From JALYGY01 sp963800975 (GTDB lineage Bacteria > Actinomycetota > Rubrobacteria > Rubrobacterales > Rubrobacteraceae): 64,000 bases of DNA. A program made the position numbers and the translations under genes. The stretch is taken from contig CAWDDB010000008.1 of assembly GCA_963800975.1 (NCBI GenBank), forward strand, positions 682,001-746,000. Direction: 5' to 3'. The notes beneath the pieces are model-generated. The model saw only the letters and a list, made by a program, of their open reading frames with translations. It was not told the DNA's origin and searched no databases. The first letter of the stretch is position 1. Each line of letters opens with the position of its first letter. Below, piece by piece: positions 49,490 through 58,381 of the stretch.

Positions 49490-50386
49490 GTGGTGAGGGA
49501 AGGCGAGACGCAGACCGCACGCGGCGCGGCGTTGAAGGAACTCGGCCGGCTCCCGCAGTGGGTCGGCTGGAGGTACGAGGCCAGGCCCAACGGGAAGCAG
49601 GGGAAGGCGCCAATCAATCCGGCTACTGGGACCCAGGCAAGCAGCACGAACCCTTGCACGTGGGGCGACTACGCGCAGGCCGTGGCAGCGGCAGAGGAGC
49701 ACGGTCACGACGGAGTGGGTTTCGTCTTCACGCCCGACGACCCTTACGTCGGTATCGACCTGGACGACTGCGTACAGGACGGAGAGGTAGCGCCGTGGGC
49801 GGAGGAGATTGTCCGCGTGATGGACTCCTACGCCGAGGTATCTCCCAGCGGCACCGGCATCAAGATTTGGCTTAGGGGCGCGAAGCCGGGCAGCCGGTCC
49901 CGCACCGGAAACATTGAGATATACGACGCCGGAAGGTTCTTCGCCTTCACCGGACGGATGTACGGGACCCGGCACGGCATCGAAAACCGGCAGGACGCGC
50001 TCGACGAGCTTTACCGCCAGCTGTTCCCGGAACAGGAGGCGCGCGCCGAGACCATCGACACGACGCGTGGCGGGTTCGGGGGCAGCGACGAGGCGCTCCT
50101 GCGCAAGGCGCGCCGTGCCAAGACCGGCGCCGGCTTCGTGCGGCTGTACTACCGGGGGGACTGGGAGGAGTTCGAGACGCGAAGCCAGGCGGACTGGGAC
50201 CTGCTCAAGAGCCTGGCCTTTTGGACGGCGAGAGACGCGAAGCGCATGCGGCGCCTGTTCTTGGGGTCCGCGCTGGCACCCGCGCTCGGCCGGAAGTCGG
50301 ACCCGGAAGGCTACCTGGACCTGTCGATAGGGAATGCTATCAAGGGCTGCCGCAAAGTCTACGACCCCAACTACAGGACGGGGTGA
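49490..50386 (+). CDS. Prim-pol-type DNA primase/polymerase (NrS-1 polymerase-like)
   Basis: 298 residues: LGRLPQWVGWRYEARPNGKQ, VGFVFTPDDPYVGIDLDDCV (DxD metal site), YAEVSPSGTGIKIWLRG and IEIYDAGRFFAFTGRM match bifunctional primase-polymerases of small integrated elements. The C-terminal part (LLRKARRAKTGAGFVRLYYR, KSLAFWTARDAKRMRRLFL) resembles the helicase-binding domain of NrS-1 phage polymerase. GTG start after AAGGAGGG. It should initiate element replication. Confidence 0.82.
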   Translation: MVREGETQTARGAALKELGRLPQWVGWRYEARPNGKQGKAPINPATGTQASSTNPCTWGDYAQAVAAAEEHGHDGVGFVFTPDDPYVGIDLDDCVQDGEVAPWAEEIVRVMDSYAEVSPSGTGIKIWLRGAKPGSRSRTGNIEIYDAGRFFAFTGRMYGTRHGIENRQDALDELYRQLFPEQEARAETIDTTRGGFGGSDEALLRKARRAKTGAGFVRLYYRGDWEEFETRSQADWDLLKSLAFWTARDAKRMRRLFLGSALAPALGRKSDPEGYLDLSIGNAIKGCRKVYDPNYRTG

Positions 50387-50465
50387 TGCGTTAGGAGCAC
50401 GAGGACGCAAGAGCACGGGACGACCACCGCAACACAATGACCATCTGAGAGCACGAGGAGACGAC

Positions 50466-50726
50466 GTGATAGAGCACAAGGACTTCAAGGCCCGCGAGCG
50501 GGAGATGCGGGAAACCTTCGACCCCCTCCTGAACATCAACGAGGTCAGGAAGATAATCGGCTGTTCGCCCCGGTTCGTCCTGAACCTCGTCAGGGAGGGA
50601 AGGCTGGAGGCGTACGACATACTGGGTCGCGGCGTCACCCGCGACGACCTGTGCGACGACGTGCAGGGGCTGCGGATGACGCCCTCTTCCCTGAACGCAT
50701 ACCTGGAAAGCACGCGGGTCAAGTAG
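50466..50726 (+). CDS. Small helix-turn-helix (excisionase-like) protein
   Basis: 86 residues: LLNINEVRKIIGCSPRFVLN, LVREGRLEAYDILGRGVTRD, then MTPSSLNAYLESTR. This is a MerR/excisionase-type winged helix. It could be the recombination directionality factor or a transcription regulator. GTG start with GAGGAG five bases upstream. Confidence 0.7.
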   Translation: MIEHKDFKAREREMRETFDPLLNINEVRKIIGCSPRFVLNLVREGRLEAYDILGRGVTRDDLCDDVQGLRMTPSSLNAYLESTRVK

Positions 50727-50754
50727 GCCCGCAAGAGCACGAGTAGGAGAACAA

Positions 50755-51769
50755 ATGAACAGCACGATTGCCGACCGGCCCGGTCCCGAAGTCCGCGCGC
50801 TCAACATCGACACCCTCAAGCTGCCCAGCAGGAGCGTGGGCGAGGTGGTAGAGGAGGCGGGCGAAGAGGTGCCCTGGATAATCGAAGACATACTAGCGCG
50901 CGGCGCCGTGACCGACTTCTTCGGCCCGGCCAAGAAGGGCGGCAAGACCACCTTCTGGTGCCACGCGATAGCAGCCGGGGCCAAGGGCGAGCCCGTGGCC
51001 GGTTTCGACACCGTCCCGGCGAAGTACCTTTACCTCACGGAGCAGGGGACCAATTTCGCCCTGTCGCTGAGTGCCGCCGGCCTGGAGGAGCATCCCCACC
51101 ACGTCCGTGTCGTCCAGCACAGGGACGTATCCGGGATGAACTGGCAGACCCTTATTGAGCACGCGGCTTCCGACTGACGGGCGCTGGGATTCGACGCCCT
51201 GGTAGTGGACACCTTCGCCGTGTTCGGGAAGCTCAAGGGCAGCGAGGAGAACGATTCCGGCGCGGTGACCGACAGGCTGCGTGTCCTGAACCGTGATGGC
51301 CCAGAAGCATGACCTAGGAGCTGGTACTCGTCCGGCACGCCGGGAAGGACGGCAAGGCGCAGGGGCTCGTCGGCGTTCGAGGCCGAGGCGGACATCGTCG
51401 TGGGAATCGGGCGGCCGGAACGGCAACCACGGCCCCAACATCCGCAGGCTCGAAGCCATAGGCCGCTACGGCGAGTGGGAGAGGAACATAGAGCTTCAGG
51501 GTGCCCGCTACGTCTCGCTTGGCACCGACAGCAAAATAGAGTTCAACAAGGCTGTTGCGTTCATCAGGAGCGTGCTCCCAGAGAGCCCCAATAACGGCAT
51601 CCGGAAGTCGGAGATTCTGGAATTGTGCAAGGGGTTTGGTGGCGACATCAAGTCCACCACGCTAGACAACGCGCTCGGCTGGTTAGTGACGCAGGGACGG
51701 GCGGGTATGCGCCAGGAGGTGCACGAGCGCGGGCAGCCAAAGGTCTACTGGAACGCGGCTCGGAGTTAG
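50755..51769 (+). pseudogene. RepA-like AAA ATPase (replicative helicase), decayed
   Basis: The first frame has VPWIIEDILARGAVTDFFGP, AKKGGKTTFWCHAIAAG (Walker A GPAKKGGKTT) and KYLYLTEQG, then TGA at 51175. In the same frame beyond it comes ALGFDALVVDTFAVFGKLKG (Walker B) and EENDSGAVTDRLRVL. After that, LVLVRHAGKDGKA, SSAFEAEADIVVGIGR and NGNHGPNIRRLEAIGRY lie in changing frames, so at least three frameshifts follow. The C-terminal winged helix (IRKSEILELCKGFGGDIKST) is intact. The gene pairs with the primase upstream but cannot make a full product. Confidence 0.85.
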
Positions 51770-52214
51770 GGTTGATTGATTCGCCCGGTAGTAGAGAGAG
51801 GGGAGTGTGTAAACAAATCCCTAAGGCTGGGTTTATTTCCACGTTTCACCCCGCATAAAGAGTGGAAACAAACGTGGTCAATCGAGCACTCACGGGGAGG
51901 GAAGGTTTTGAGGGAGACTCGTGGTTGACAACACAGCGCCACCAGACAACTTCGGGCTAGGCGCTCCGTTCGTCCACCCTTAAGTTCGTTGCCAACGGCT
52001 TCCTTCGGAGCCAACGCGCGGCTTCCGGGTAGGACACAGGTGTGCTCTTGGGACTAAACCTTGCGCCCACGGGACGACGAGCAGGAGGGCGTCAACCCCC
52101 TGTGTCAATCACTTTCGGCAGGTCGGCGGGGTCACACCGGCCCTCCGGCCGGCCAAAAGTCAAAACCACCCCAAGGAGTCGATTATCGGAACCGCAAGGC
52201 TATCCCTCCAAGCC

Positions 52215-52643
52215 TCAACCAAGAAACCGAAAAGCGACGAGAGAAGCGCTCGTGGCCGACGACCACAACCTGGCTTGCAAAAAGAACGTCCGGCAAAAAG
52301 CGGAGGCGCTAGCCGACATTGTGCGATGCCCCCTACCACAGTAGCCCGCTCGTCGACCTACAGCCGGACGGTTCACGAAGTAGCGGATAGGACGCGCGTC
52401 CCGCCCCGCTTGGCTTTCTCCTCTCTGGGCAGGGCATTTGCCAATCCCCACCCTGGCATGTTCTTCTAGGAGCACTGGCCCTTGCGGACGCGGGTCAAGG
52501 GTTGGTGTTGCGGCGCTCGTGAACCACGCGCCGTCCGAGCGCACGAAGGTGCTCGACGGGGCCGGGCTCATGCGCCAATCGCCTAACCAGTATTCTTGCC
52601 GGTCGGGGTAGAGCGCTTGCGTTCCATTCTCGTAGCCGGGCAT
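52215..52643 (-). CDS. Uncertain hypothetical ORF in a gene-poor stretch
   Basis: The stretch 51770-52982 holds no clear gene. This frame starts MPGYENGTQALYPDRQEYWL, continues DWRMSPAPSSTFVRSDGAWF and TSAATPTLDPRPQGPVLLEE with reasonable codon bias, but the second half is of low quality and there is no ribosome binding site. It may be a fragment of a capsid or surface gene. Confidence 0.25.
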   Translation of the reverse strand: MPGYENGTQALYPDRQEYWLGDWRMSPAPSSTFVRSDGAWFTSAATPTLDPRPQGPVLLEEHARVGIGKCPAQRGESQAGRDARPIRYFVNRPAVGRRAGYCGRGHRTMSASASAFCRTFFLQARLWSSATSASLVAFRFLG

Positions 52644-52982
52644 TAATCACAAGCTGGGTGAATTCGGCGTTCCCGAGAGGTCAGCAACGCCTAGCGAGGC
52701 GCGAGCGAACGAAAAGATAGCCCATTTGGGGGATGTGCTCGATGTAACGAGACTGCTACGCTGCCCCGGTGGAGAATTGGAGGCGCACGCAGGGCGAGGT
52801 CAGAGGGCTTCATACCGTTGGCATGACGTTTCGTGGGACGAAGGGAGCCTGTGGTGCGCCCGGCTTCTGCAACACGTGCGAAGTGCATCGCGCATGACTC
52901 GTCTGGGTAGGGTGGCCGGCCCTCTGGTGCGGTGGAAGCTCCCTTGAGTAGAGAACGCACGGAAGCCAGATGGAGCGAGATT

Positions 52983-53852
52983 ATGAAGGAGTTCTGGCGT
53001 AGTCCCAGCGCCAAGTCCTTCAGGGTCACATTCTATGTCTTCGCCATTACGGCTTGTCCCGCTCTGGTGCTCTTCGCCGCCTTCTGGGACAAAACCGGCC
53101 CCGAAGTAGAGGCGATGGTGGGGTCGCAAAACGTAGCTTGGGTTCTCGTCGCATGTGCTTTGCTTTGGCCCACTTTTCCGTTTATCGTCGCGGCGCTGCC
53201 CGTTTTTGGGCTTGCGTCGTGGCGCCTCTATCGGATGGCCGAGCGAGACCGAGTGATAGTAGAACGTGAGCGCGTCAAACAAGAGCGGGTTAGACAAGAA
53301 CAGGAGCGTGCCAGGCAAGTAGAGTCACGCCAGCGGCAACAAGAGAGAACAATGGTACGAAGTGCAGGAGAAGCGGTCCAGAAGCGCGCACGCAAGGCGA
53401 AATACCATAGACGGATAGACGCAGCCAAGCGGCGGGAAGACGAGGCAAGGAACGAGCGCATAAACGAGGTGCTCCGACGAGACAACGTTTTGGACCGCGT
53501 GCACTACATGAGTGGTCTCGAATTCGAGCGGTTCATGGCGAACCTCTTCCGCAAGCAAGGCCACGCAGTAAGAACAACTCCCGGCTCAGGCGACCAGGGA
53601 ACAGACCTTCTCTTGGTCGTGGAAGGACGCAAAATAGCCGTGCAGTTGAAGCGTTGGACCGCCCCAGTTGGTAACACGGCGGTCCAAGCCACCTTCACGG
53701 GCATGTTCTACTACCAGGCGCAAGAAGCTTGGCTGATAACCACCAGCACCTTCACCAAGAGCGCCGTGGCCGCAGCAAAGAAAACCGGCGTTCGCCTGGT
53801 CAACGGCGAAGAGTTGGCCGATTGGATGAAGAGCCTGAGAGACGAACCGTAG
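52983..53852 (+). CDS. Membrane-anchored Mrr-type restriction endonuclease
   Basis: 289 residues. Two N-terminal helices (FYVFAITACPALVLFAAFW, VLVACALLWPTFPFIVAALP), about 90 residues of charged coiled coil (VIVERERVKQERVRQEQERA), then a PD-(D/E)XK domain: YMSGLEFERFMANLFRKQGH, TTPGSGDQGTDLLLVVEGRK, IAVQLKRWTAPVGNTAV (Asp...QxK) and YYQAQEAWLITTSTFTKSAV. This is the Mrr_cat restriction fold, fixed at the membrane. No methylase is adjacent, so it may cut modified DNA. ATG at 52983 follows GGAGCGAGATT. Confidence 0.87.
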   Translation: MKEFWRSPSAKSFRVTFYVFAITACPALVLFAAFWDKTGPEVEAMVGSQNVAWVLVACALLWPTFPFIVAALPVFGLASWRLYRMAERDRVIVERERVKQERVRQEQERARQVESRQRQQERTMVRSAGEAVQKRARKAKYHRRIDAAKRREDEARNERINEVLRRDNVLDRVHYMSGLEFERFMANLFRKQGHAVRTTPGSGDQGTDLLLVVEGRKIAVQLKRWTAPVGNTAVQATFTGMFYYQAQEAWLITTSTFTKSAVAAAKKTGVRLVNGEELADWMKSLRDEP

Positions 53853-54063
53853 GACGAACAAGTAAGCGTGAACGTCTCGGGAAGTGTCTCTCACTCCGTA
53901 ATGTCCGAACGCATACCGCCCGCGCAAACACTACCAGCTACACCCAAGTGCAATCCTCCAACCGCCTAAATCGGCTTATGTAAGCCAAGTTTTCCCAATT
54001 CAACCACCCCACACCGGTGCCCTCGCAACTTCCACTATGGTGCGTCAGAAAGGACCGCAGGAA

Positions 54064-54408
54064 ATGAAGATTCGCAAGTTTAAGGATGGACACGGCAAGC
54101 CCCGCTACCAGCTCGGCACGTATGAGATGTACGGCCCCAAAGGTAAGCGCCGCAGCCGCTTTGTGGTGGCTGCCGACCTTGGATACTTTGATGACCCGCA
54201 CGAGCGCCTAGATTACCTGCGCCGTGAGGAGTCGCGACTAGGGTATGCCGGCAAGTTTAAGAGCGCCGTGCTCGCAGCGCGCAAGCGTGACCGCCTCTGG
54301 CGTGCCTTGTATCACGCGGGCATGCTCGCCCGGCCCCGGCCCAAACGCACCACCGCCACCGACCTATTAGTAGCAGCGTATGAGGAGATGATGGACGCTG
54401 GCCTGTAG
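54064..54408 (+). CDS. Element-end small protein A
   Basis: 114 residues: MKIRKFKDGHGKPRYQLGTY, EMYGPKGKRRSRFVVAADLG, YFDDPHERLDYLRREESRLG, then basic helices (SAVLAARKRDRLWRALYHAG). It shares YQLGxYEMxGxKGKRRSxF and the xxDLGxxxxxxExLxxxxxE pattern with the gene at 58382. Each is the last gene before a tRNA-Lys attachment copy. Unknown family; basic, possibly DNA- or RNA-binding. Confidence 0.65.
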   Translation: MKIRKFKDGHGKPRYQLGTYEMYGPKGKRRSRFVVAADLGYFDDPHERLDYLRREESRLGYAGKFKSAVLAARKRDRLWRALYHAGMLARPRPKRTTATDLLVAAYEEMMDAGL

Positions 54409-54462
54409 GCCTCAGGAACAGCGTATCGCGCGAGAGAAACTGCACTTAGAAATGGGAATCCG

Positions 54463-54515
54463 ACCTTCGACACGAGGATTAAAAGTCTTCTGCTCTGCCA
54501 CTGAGCTAGCGGCCC
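54463..54515. repeat. Degraded internal tRNA-Lys attachment copy
   Basis: 53 bp equal to tRNA-Lys 47706-47758 except for four changes (for example TCTTCTG for TCCCCTG). It splits the element into 47.76-54.46 and 54.52-58.72 kb segments. The upstream sequence CGTATCGCGCGAGAGAAA also recurs before the outer copy. Confidence 0.8.
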
Positions 54516-54956
54516 AACCCGACCCGAACCCATGGCGCTACTCCTCTGACGTTGGGACTCTTGAAAAAGCAATCCCGATTACCCTTGTCGAGAGAGGCGA
54601 CACTTCTTAGGCCCCGAGACTCCTACGGGGAATTCTTGGGCCGGCCTACCCATAGGCACACCGGCCCACCAGCCGGAGAATCCCGACGTTCGGATAGACC
54701 GAGTCTTGCGAGGTTCGGCGTGCGCAGCGGAGGGTCGGGGCCATGCTAACGCCCCAACGCTCCTCAATCCGCCAATAAGAGCGGAACACCTCGACGGTTC
54801 GGCCGCGTCAGAGTTCCCCAGCATCTGGGTTGGTTAGGTTAGAACTCGCGAACAGCGTGACCTCGCCCTTTAAGCAAGGCGCCTTCCCGAACAAGCTGTC
54901 AGTTACAAAGGCGCGACAATGTACGGCGTACCAGTCCGCTTACCGCCGAACGTGCC

Positions 54957-55040
54957 CTAACTACGCCTGCGAGACGTGAACCACCATATTACTGCGACTA
55001 TGACAACTATGACCACGATAGCCATAAGTAACTTACTCAT
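54957..55040 (-). CDS. Possible 27-residue membrane peptide
   Basis: MSKLLMAIVVIVVIVAVIWW, then FTSRRRS: one hydrophobic helix and a basic end, like many phage or toxin-type micropeptides. No ribosome binding site is seen. The rest of 54516-55392 shows no gene. Confidence 0.3.
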   Translation of the reverse strand: MSKLLMAIVVIVVIVAVIWWFTSRRRS

Positions 55041-55392
55041 GTTTCTGTTATGCCCAACAGCCAGGAGAAACAATCTACGCCAAGTACAGTCTCCCCCCGT
55101 TCGTTTCGCGCAGTCCATCGCACCTACATACTCCCGTGCCTGCGTGCCTCTGAATAGACCCCTTCGACTATACCCGGATTGGACGTATCAACGCTCTACT
55201 CTCCCTGAGTCGTCGGTTGCGACGACACCAGTACAGAGCCTGCGTCAACGTCAGGTATGGCCAGAAGTTCACCTTTGTCATCGAAGATGTACCAGTAACC
55301 GTCGGCATGGGTTACGAGCATACCAGTGCGCACTTCGCTGGAGTTCATTGTAGCGTGGCCCCGTACGGAGGCCCGCAGAGTAGAATGTCCGT

Positions 55393-55639
55393 GTGAAGGT
55401 AGAAACCGCCATGCGGCTGCTGCACGCGACCAGGGAACAGCTTCATGGCAAGCCCACCCGCGAAGTGGTCCCGTTCAAGGTGACTGAGATGGCTGGCATC
55501 GACCCCTACCAGCGCGAATACGACGAGGCCGTGCGTGCGATATCTACTCGACAAGGGCTACATAGAACCCTATCCGAAGCCCTCGCACTGGCTCTACAGG
55601 ATGCCCGACAAGGGACTCGAAGAAATCCTCAGCGGCTGA
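55393..55639 (+). pseudogene. Small winged-helix-like gene with a frameshift
   Basis: VETAMRLLHATREQLHGKPT, REVVPFKVTEMAGIDPYQRE, EYDEAVR in one frame; then, one base shifted near 55540, YLLDKGYIEPYPKPSHWLYR and MPDKGLEEILSG to TGA. Together they give a helix-turn-helix with a DKGYIEP wing, as in small phage regulators. Either broken or a sequencing slip. Confidence 0.6.
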
Positions 55640-55664
55640 GTACAGGCGACTCTTGGGAAGGTAG

Positions 55665-55856
55665 ATGATGGACCGGCATGAAAACTTGCAGGAGCTGCTT
55701 GGGCGGCTCAACCACGTGCGCGACTCTATGGAGGAGGCGTTGGGCCACGTCAGTGGCATCGAGGACGACTACCGGCGTGGGCTGCTCGAAGCCCACATCA
55801 AGGGCGCTCTACGCGAGATAAACGAGCAAGTATCAGAACTCGTGTCTTCGCGTTAG
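55665..55856 (+). CDS. Small coiled-coil protein (63 aa)
   Basis: MMDRHENLQELLGRLNHVRD, SMEEALGHVSGIEDDYRRGL, LEAHIKGALREINEQVSELV. Almost entirely amphipathic helix with heptad spacing. GGGAAGGTAG precedes ATGATG. Probably dimerises; role unknown. Confidence 0.6.
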   Translation: MMDRHENLQELLGRLNHVRDSMEEALGHVSGIEDDYRRGLLEAHIKGALREINEQVSELVSSR

Positions 55857-55934
55857 AGGATTCTGGCGTAGGGTGTTCGGTGCTAAGCAGTGTGAGACCT
55901 TCTCCGTGACCCCGTTTGCCAAGGTGTAGGTGTC

Positions 55935-56234
55935 TTGGCGACGCTTCTTCTGGTCGCTCTAAGTTTGTATGCTCGTAAGCGGCGTGACGAGAGAACCAAG
56001 AGAGAAGCGTTATTGGAAGCAATCTACGACCTGGCGCAAGGCCGCCCCGATAAGCTGGTGGCCTCAGTGAAGGCAGCGGAGAGAGTAGGCATCCCGCACA
56101 CTGTCGAAGACTTCAACCCCGTGGCCAGGCACTTGAGGGATTCGGGCCTGATTGAGGAACCCGGTACAGTCGGTCTCGAGGTTTTCAGGATTAGTCCTGC
56201 TGGCATCCGAGCGGTGGAGCAGGACAGAAGCTAG
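55935..56234 (+). CDS. Membrane-anchored winged-helix-like protein
   Basis: 99 residues from a TTG start: one helix (MATLLLVALSLYARKRR), then LLEAIYDLAQGRPDKLVASV, GIPHTVEDFNPVARHLRDSG, LIEEPGTVGLEVFRISPAGI, a winged-helix pattern. Similar in type to the frameshifted gene at 55393. Weak ribosome binding site. Confidence 0.5.
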   Translation: MATLLLVALSLYARKRRDERTKREALLEAIYDLAQGRPDKLVASVKAAERVGIPHTVEDFNPVARHLRDSGLIEEPGTVGLEVFRISPAGIRAVEQDRS

Positions 56235-56240
56235 CGCCCC

Positions 56241-56387
56241 TTAACCCCGACCCAGGAGCTGTCCCAAGCGCCATAAGCGCGCTCGACAACGGTATTTACT
56301 AAGCCACCGCCCAGTCGCACGGTAGTACTCTTTCGCCTCCCTCACCACTTCAAACGGAGCAGCACCCACTGCGAAGGCCGCAATCAT
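56241..56387 (-). CDS. Small hypothetical protein (48 aa)
   Basis: MIAAFAVGAAPFEVVREAKE, YYRATGRWLSKYRCRARLWR, LGQLLGRG. Basic and helical. Its ATG overlaps the TGA of the next frame (ATGA), suggesting coupled translation. The same frame is open further upstream (ATADDSSDDDGS), so the two could also be one gene with a frameshift. Confidence 0.4.
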   Translation of the reverse strand: MIAAFAVGAAPFEVVREAKEYYRATGRWLSKYRCRARLWRLGQLLGRG

Positions 56388-56551
56388 AGAACCATCATCG
56401 TCAGAGCTATCGTCAGCCGTTGCTCCAACTCCCTGTATTCACCCTTTTCAAACATCCCTTTAGCACGCATGGCGTTGTAGCTGGCGCGTAGCCGTTGACC
56501 TGGTTCTCTTGCGTTGTCCTGTATCTCGTCAAGAACCGAATCATCTGCCAA
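56384..56551 (-). CDS. Small hypothetical protein (55 aa)
   Basis: TTG start: MADDSVLDEIQDNAREPGQR, LRASYNAMRAKGMFEKGEYR, ELEQRLTIALTMMVL. Predicted helical; no clear ribosome binding site. Confidence 0.4.
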   Translation of the reverse strand: MADDSVLDEIQDNAREPGQRLRASYNAMRAKGMFEKGEYRELEQRLTIALTMMVL

Positions 56552-56766
56552 AGCCTAAGTGTACGTGGCATCGCCTTATTCGGACCAGCAAGTTAAAGAG
56601 GCCGACAGCCCCCTCCTCTCACCGCCGACCCCAACAAGACGGACTGACCACTCGCTGCCTGTCCGTCTTGTAACAAATGATATCATATTCCCATGCATCC
56701 TGCACAATGTGCAGCAAGAGTGTGACAAGTATATCTTAGCGTTGTGGCATGATACAATAAGAACGA

Positions 56767-56813
56767 CCTTATCCGAGTCCTATTTCCCCCCTCCTGGACT
56801 CGGATAAGGTTTT
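56767..56813 (+). terminator. Rho-independent terminator in an AT-rich gap
   Basis: CCTTATCCGAGTCC and GGACTCGGATAAGG form a perfect 14-pair stem with a 15-base loop, then TTTTCG. The gap 56552-57147 is AT-richer than its surroundings and contains the palindromes TGATATCA and CTGCACAATGTGCAG, but no gene I can support. The terminator implies that a short transcript starts there. Confidence 0.75.
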
Positions 56814-57147
56814 CGTCTGTGCGGCTCTGTACATCCCCTTGCACGAAGGAAAGAGCCACACCCACTAGGGTGATTACCCTCAATTCTTTAGGTACAATAT
56901 CGTTGTGGTGGTCGCCAATCGTAGTGTTGGAACTGGACTTACACGACTCACGATGTTACGGCGTTACAGCGGCCACCACATACAAAGTGCCGTGGTTGCA
57001 CGCATACATTTGAGGTGCCTCACGTCTACGTAACGGGCCACACCGCGTGCGAGGAACAGACTGTGTGGCAAGCTACCTTACGGCGACACCTCTTCTGGCA
57101 CGTCTTCCCATCCACAAGACTCGCAGAGTGTCACGCATCTACCGCCC

Positions 57148-57345
57148 CTACCATCTGACCACCTGCAAGGCTTCCCTCGTATCCCCCACGCTGTCCCGCG
57201 TTGGCCCGACCGTGCCGCACACGAGGCACCTGGCACCGTACCCGTACCTAACCCCTTCCACCAGGATGGGAGCGGCGTGGGCGCACTCCTCCGGTGTCTT
57301 ACGTCCCCTGCCCAAGCCTGTCTGGCCTGTATTCGGGTTCTCCAA
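57148..57345 (-). CDS. Small zinc-finger protein, Lar-like
   Basis: 65 residues: RKTPEECAHAAPILVEGVRY, GYGARCLVCGTVGPTRDSVG, DTREALQVVRW. The CxH...CxxCG arrangement ending in D...A....W resembles restriction-alleviation (Lar) type mini proteins of phages. TTG start overlapping the gene upstream by 47 bp. Assignment is tentative. Confidence 0.5.
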   Translation of the reverse strand: MENPNTGQTGLGRGRKTPEECAHAAPILVEGVRYGYGARCLVCGTVGPTRDSVGDTREALQVVRW

Positions 57346-57559
57346 GCCTCACACCCTCCCTTAGTATCTCGTCCAGTTCGTGGAACCAGAACAACTGCAA
57401 CCGTCCGTCCTCGAGCCGCACGTCGAAGGCGGGATGCTCAGGAGCGCCCCACCTGTGCTCCGCGGTGCCGAGCCTGCCGCCGAATTCCGACCTCCAGTGC
57501 CCTTCCTTTACGCGCACCAGCATGCCAGGATGTGGTTCGTGCGACTGCATGAGGCTCAC
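57299..57559 (-). CDS. Hypothetical protein with SH3/KOW-like fold
   Basis: 86 residues: HEPHPGMLVRVKEGHWRSEF, GGRLGTAEHRWGAPEHPAFD, VRLEDGRLQLFWFHELDEIL. The GMLVRVKEG...GRxGTxE...VxLEDGRxxxFW pattern suggests a small beta-barrel as in KOW or SH3 domains. GTG start after GGAGGAAAGG. Confidence 0.55.
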   Translation of the reverse strand: MSLMQSHEPHPGMLVRVKEGHWRSEFGGRLGTAEHRWGAPEHPAFDVRLEDGRLQLFWFHELDEILREGVRLGEPEYRPDRLGQGT

Positions 57560-57978
57560 CCCTTTCCTCCACAGTTGGGGCCAGAACCACGCTCTAGCCC
57601 CAACCGCTTTCCCTTTCCCTAGCCCAAGAGATATAGCAGGACCCTGCGGGTTTTTGAGTGTCGTGGGCTACAGTGTGTCCTTTGACACCAACACCAGATG
57701 TTGTGGCCAACAGGGTGAAGGACCACCGCGATGGACGACGGCACCCATCCTACGCCGCTGGTGACGCGAGACTAGATGCCTCCACCACCGCTTACACCCT
57801 CCATCACGGTGCGGGCAGGGGCATGATACGATGATATCGAACAGGGCAACTGTTCGCCTTACTGGGGCCGAAGCCTCCGCAACATAGGACGCGCTTCTCC
57901 CCTCGACTCGGGCCTTCGCGGGCGCGTTCCGTTAACCGGCGAGGTACACCCCTACCGGAACGGAAGGAGCGTGCGCCC

Positions 57979-58314
57979 GTGGCTACGGAAGACACCAACG
58001 CCCACGCCGCAGACCAGCGGCCCCGCTGCGAGTTCGGCAAGACCCTCTTCGAAGGAGGAGAGTGCCAAGGGAGGGGCGAGGTCCAGTTGGACGGTAGCCT
58101 GCTGTGCGCGCCCCACGCCAAGCTGCTGAGGCTGAAAGCGCAAGAAGACAACTTGGTCGGCACGGTGTTCGAGTTGGACAAGTGGCTGGACAAACCCGAC
58201 AACCGAGCGGACCAGCTCCACTGGCGGCGGCTGCAACACGAACGAGACGAAGTCGTGGAGGAGCTACGGTTCAACCGCACGCTAATTGAAACGCACAAGG
58301 ACCTAGGCCAATAA
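57979..58314 (+). CDS. Hypothetical Cys/His-containing helical protein
   Basis: 111 residues: PRCEFGKTLFEGGECQGRGE, LDGSLLCAPHAKLLRLKAQE (C...C...CxxH, a possible zinc site), then helices FELDKWLDKPDNRADQLHWR and RDEVVEELRFNRTLIETHKD. GTG start with GGAAGGAGCG ten bases upstream. Confidence 0.6.
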   Translation: MATEDTNAHAADQRPRCEFGKTLFEGGECQGRGEVQLDGSLLCAPHAKLLRLKAQEDNLVGTVFELDKWLDKPDNRADQLHWRRLQHERDEVVEELRFNRTLIETHKDLGQ

Positions 58315-58345
58315 TGGTTGTGTGGCATGCCATGCTGGGTGTTGT

Positions 58346-58374
58346 TTGACATACTGAAATCAGTACGCTATACT
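58346..58374 (+). promoter_or_regulatory. Consensus promoter with internal operator
   Basis: TTGACA (58346-58351), exactly 17 bp, TATACT (58369-58374). The spacer contains the inverted repeat TACTGA-AA-TCAGTA. Transcription should start at about 58381, one base before the ATG, giving a leaderless mRNA. Confidence 0.8.
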
Positions 58375-58381
58375 CCCTCAC

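Noticed and set aside
49373..50740. Minus-strand frame of 455 codons over the primase-polymerase
   Set aside because: Plus-strand gene has clear Prim-pol motifs and ribosome binding site; the antisense frame has none.
52655..52690. CTGGGTGAATTCGGCGTTCCCGAGAGG as a further dispersed repeat copy
   Set aside because: GGGTGAAT and CCGAGAG occur but in the wrong order and spacing relative to the consensus.
56438..56452. GTATTCACCCTT as a minus-strand dispersed repeat copy
   Set aside because: Only the TATTCACC core matches; no CCGAGAAC part, and it falls in a possible small coding frame.
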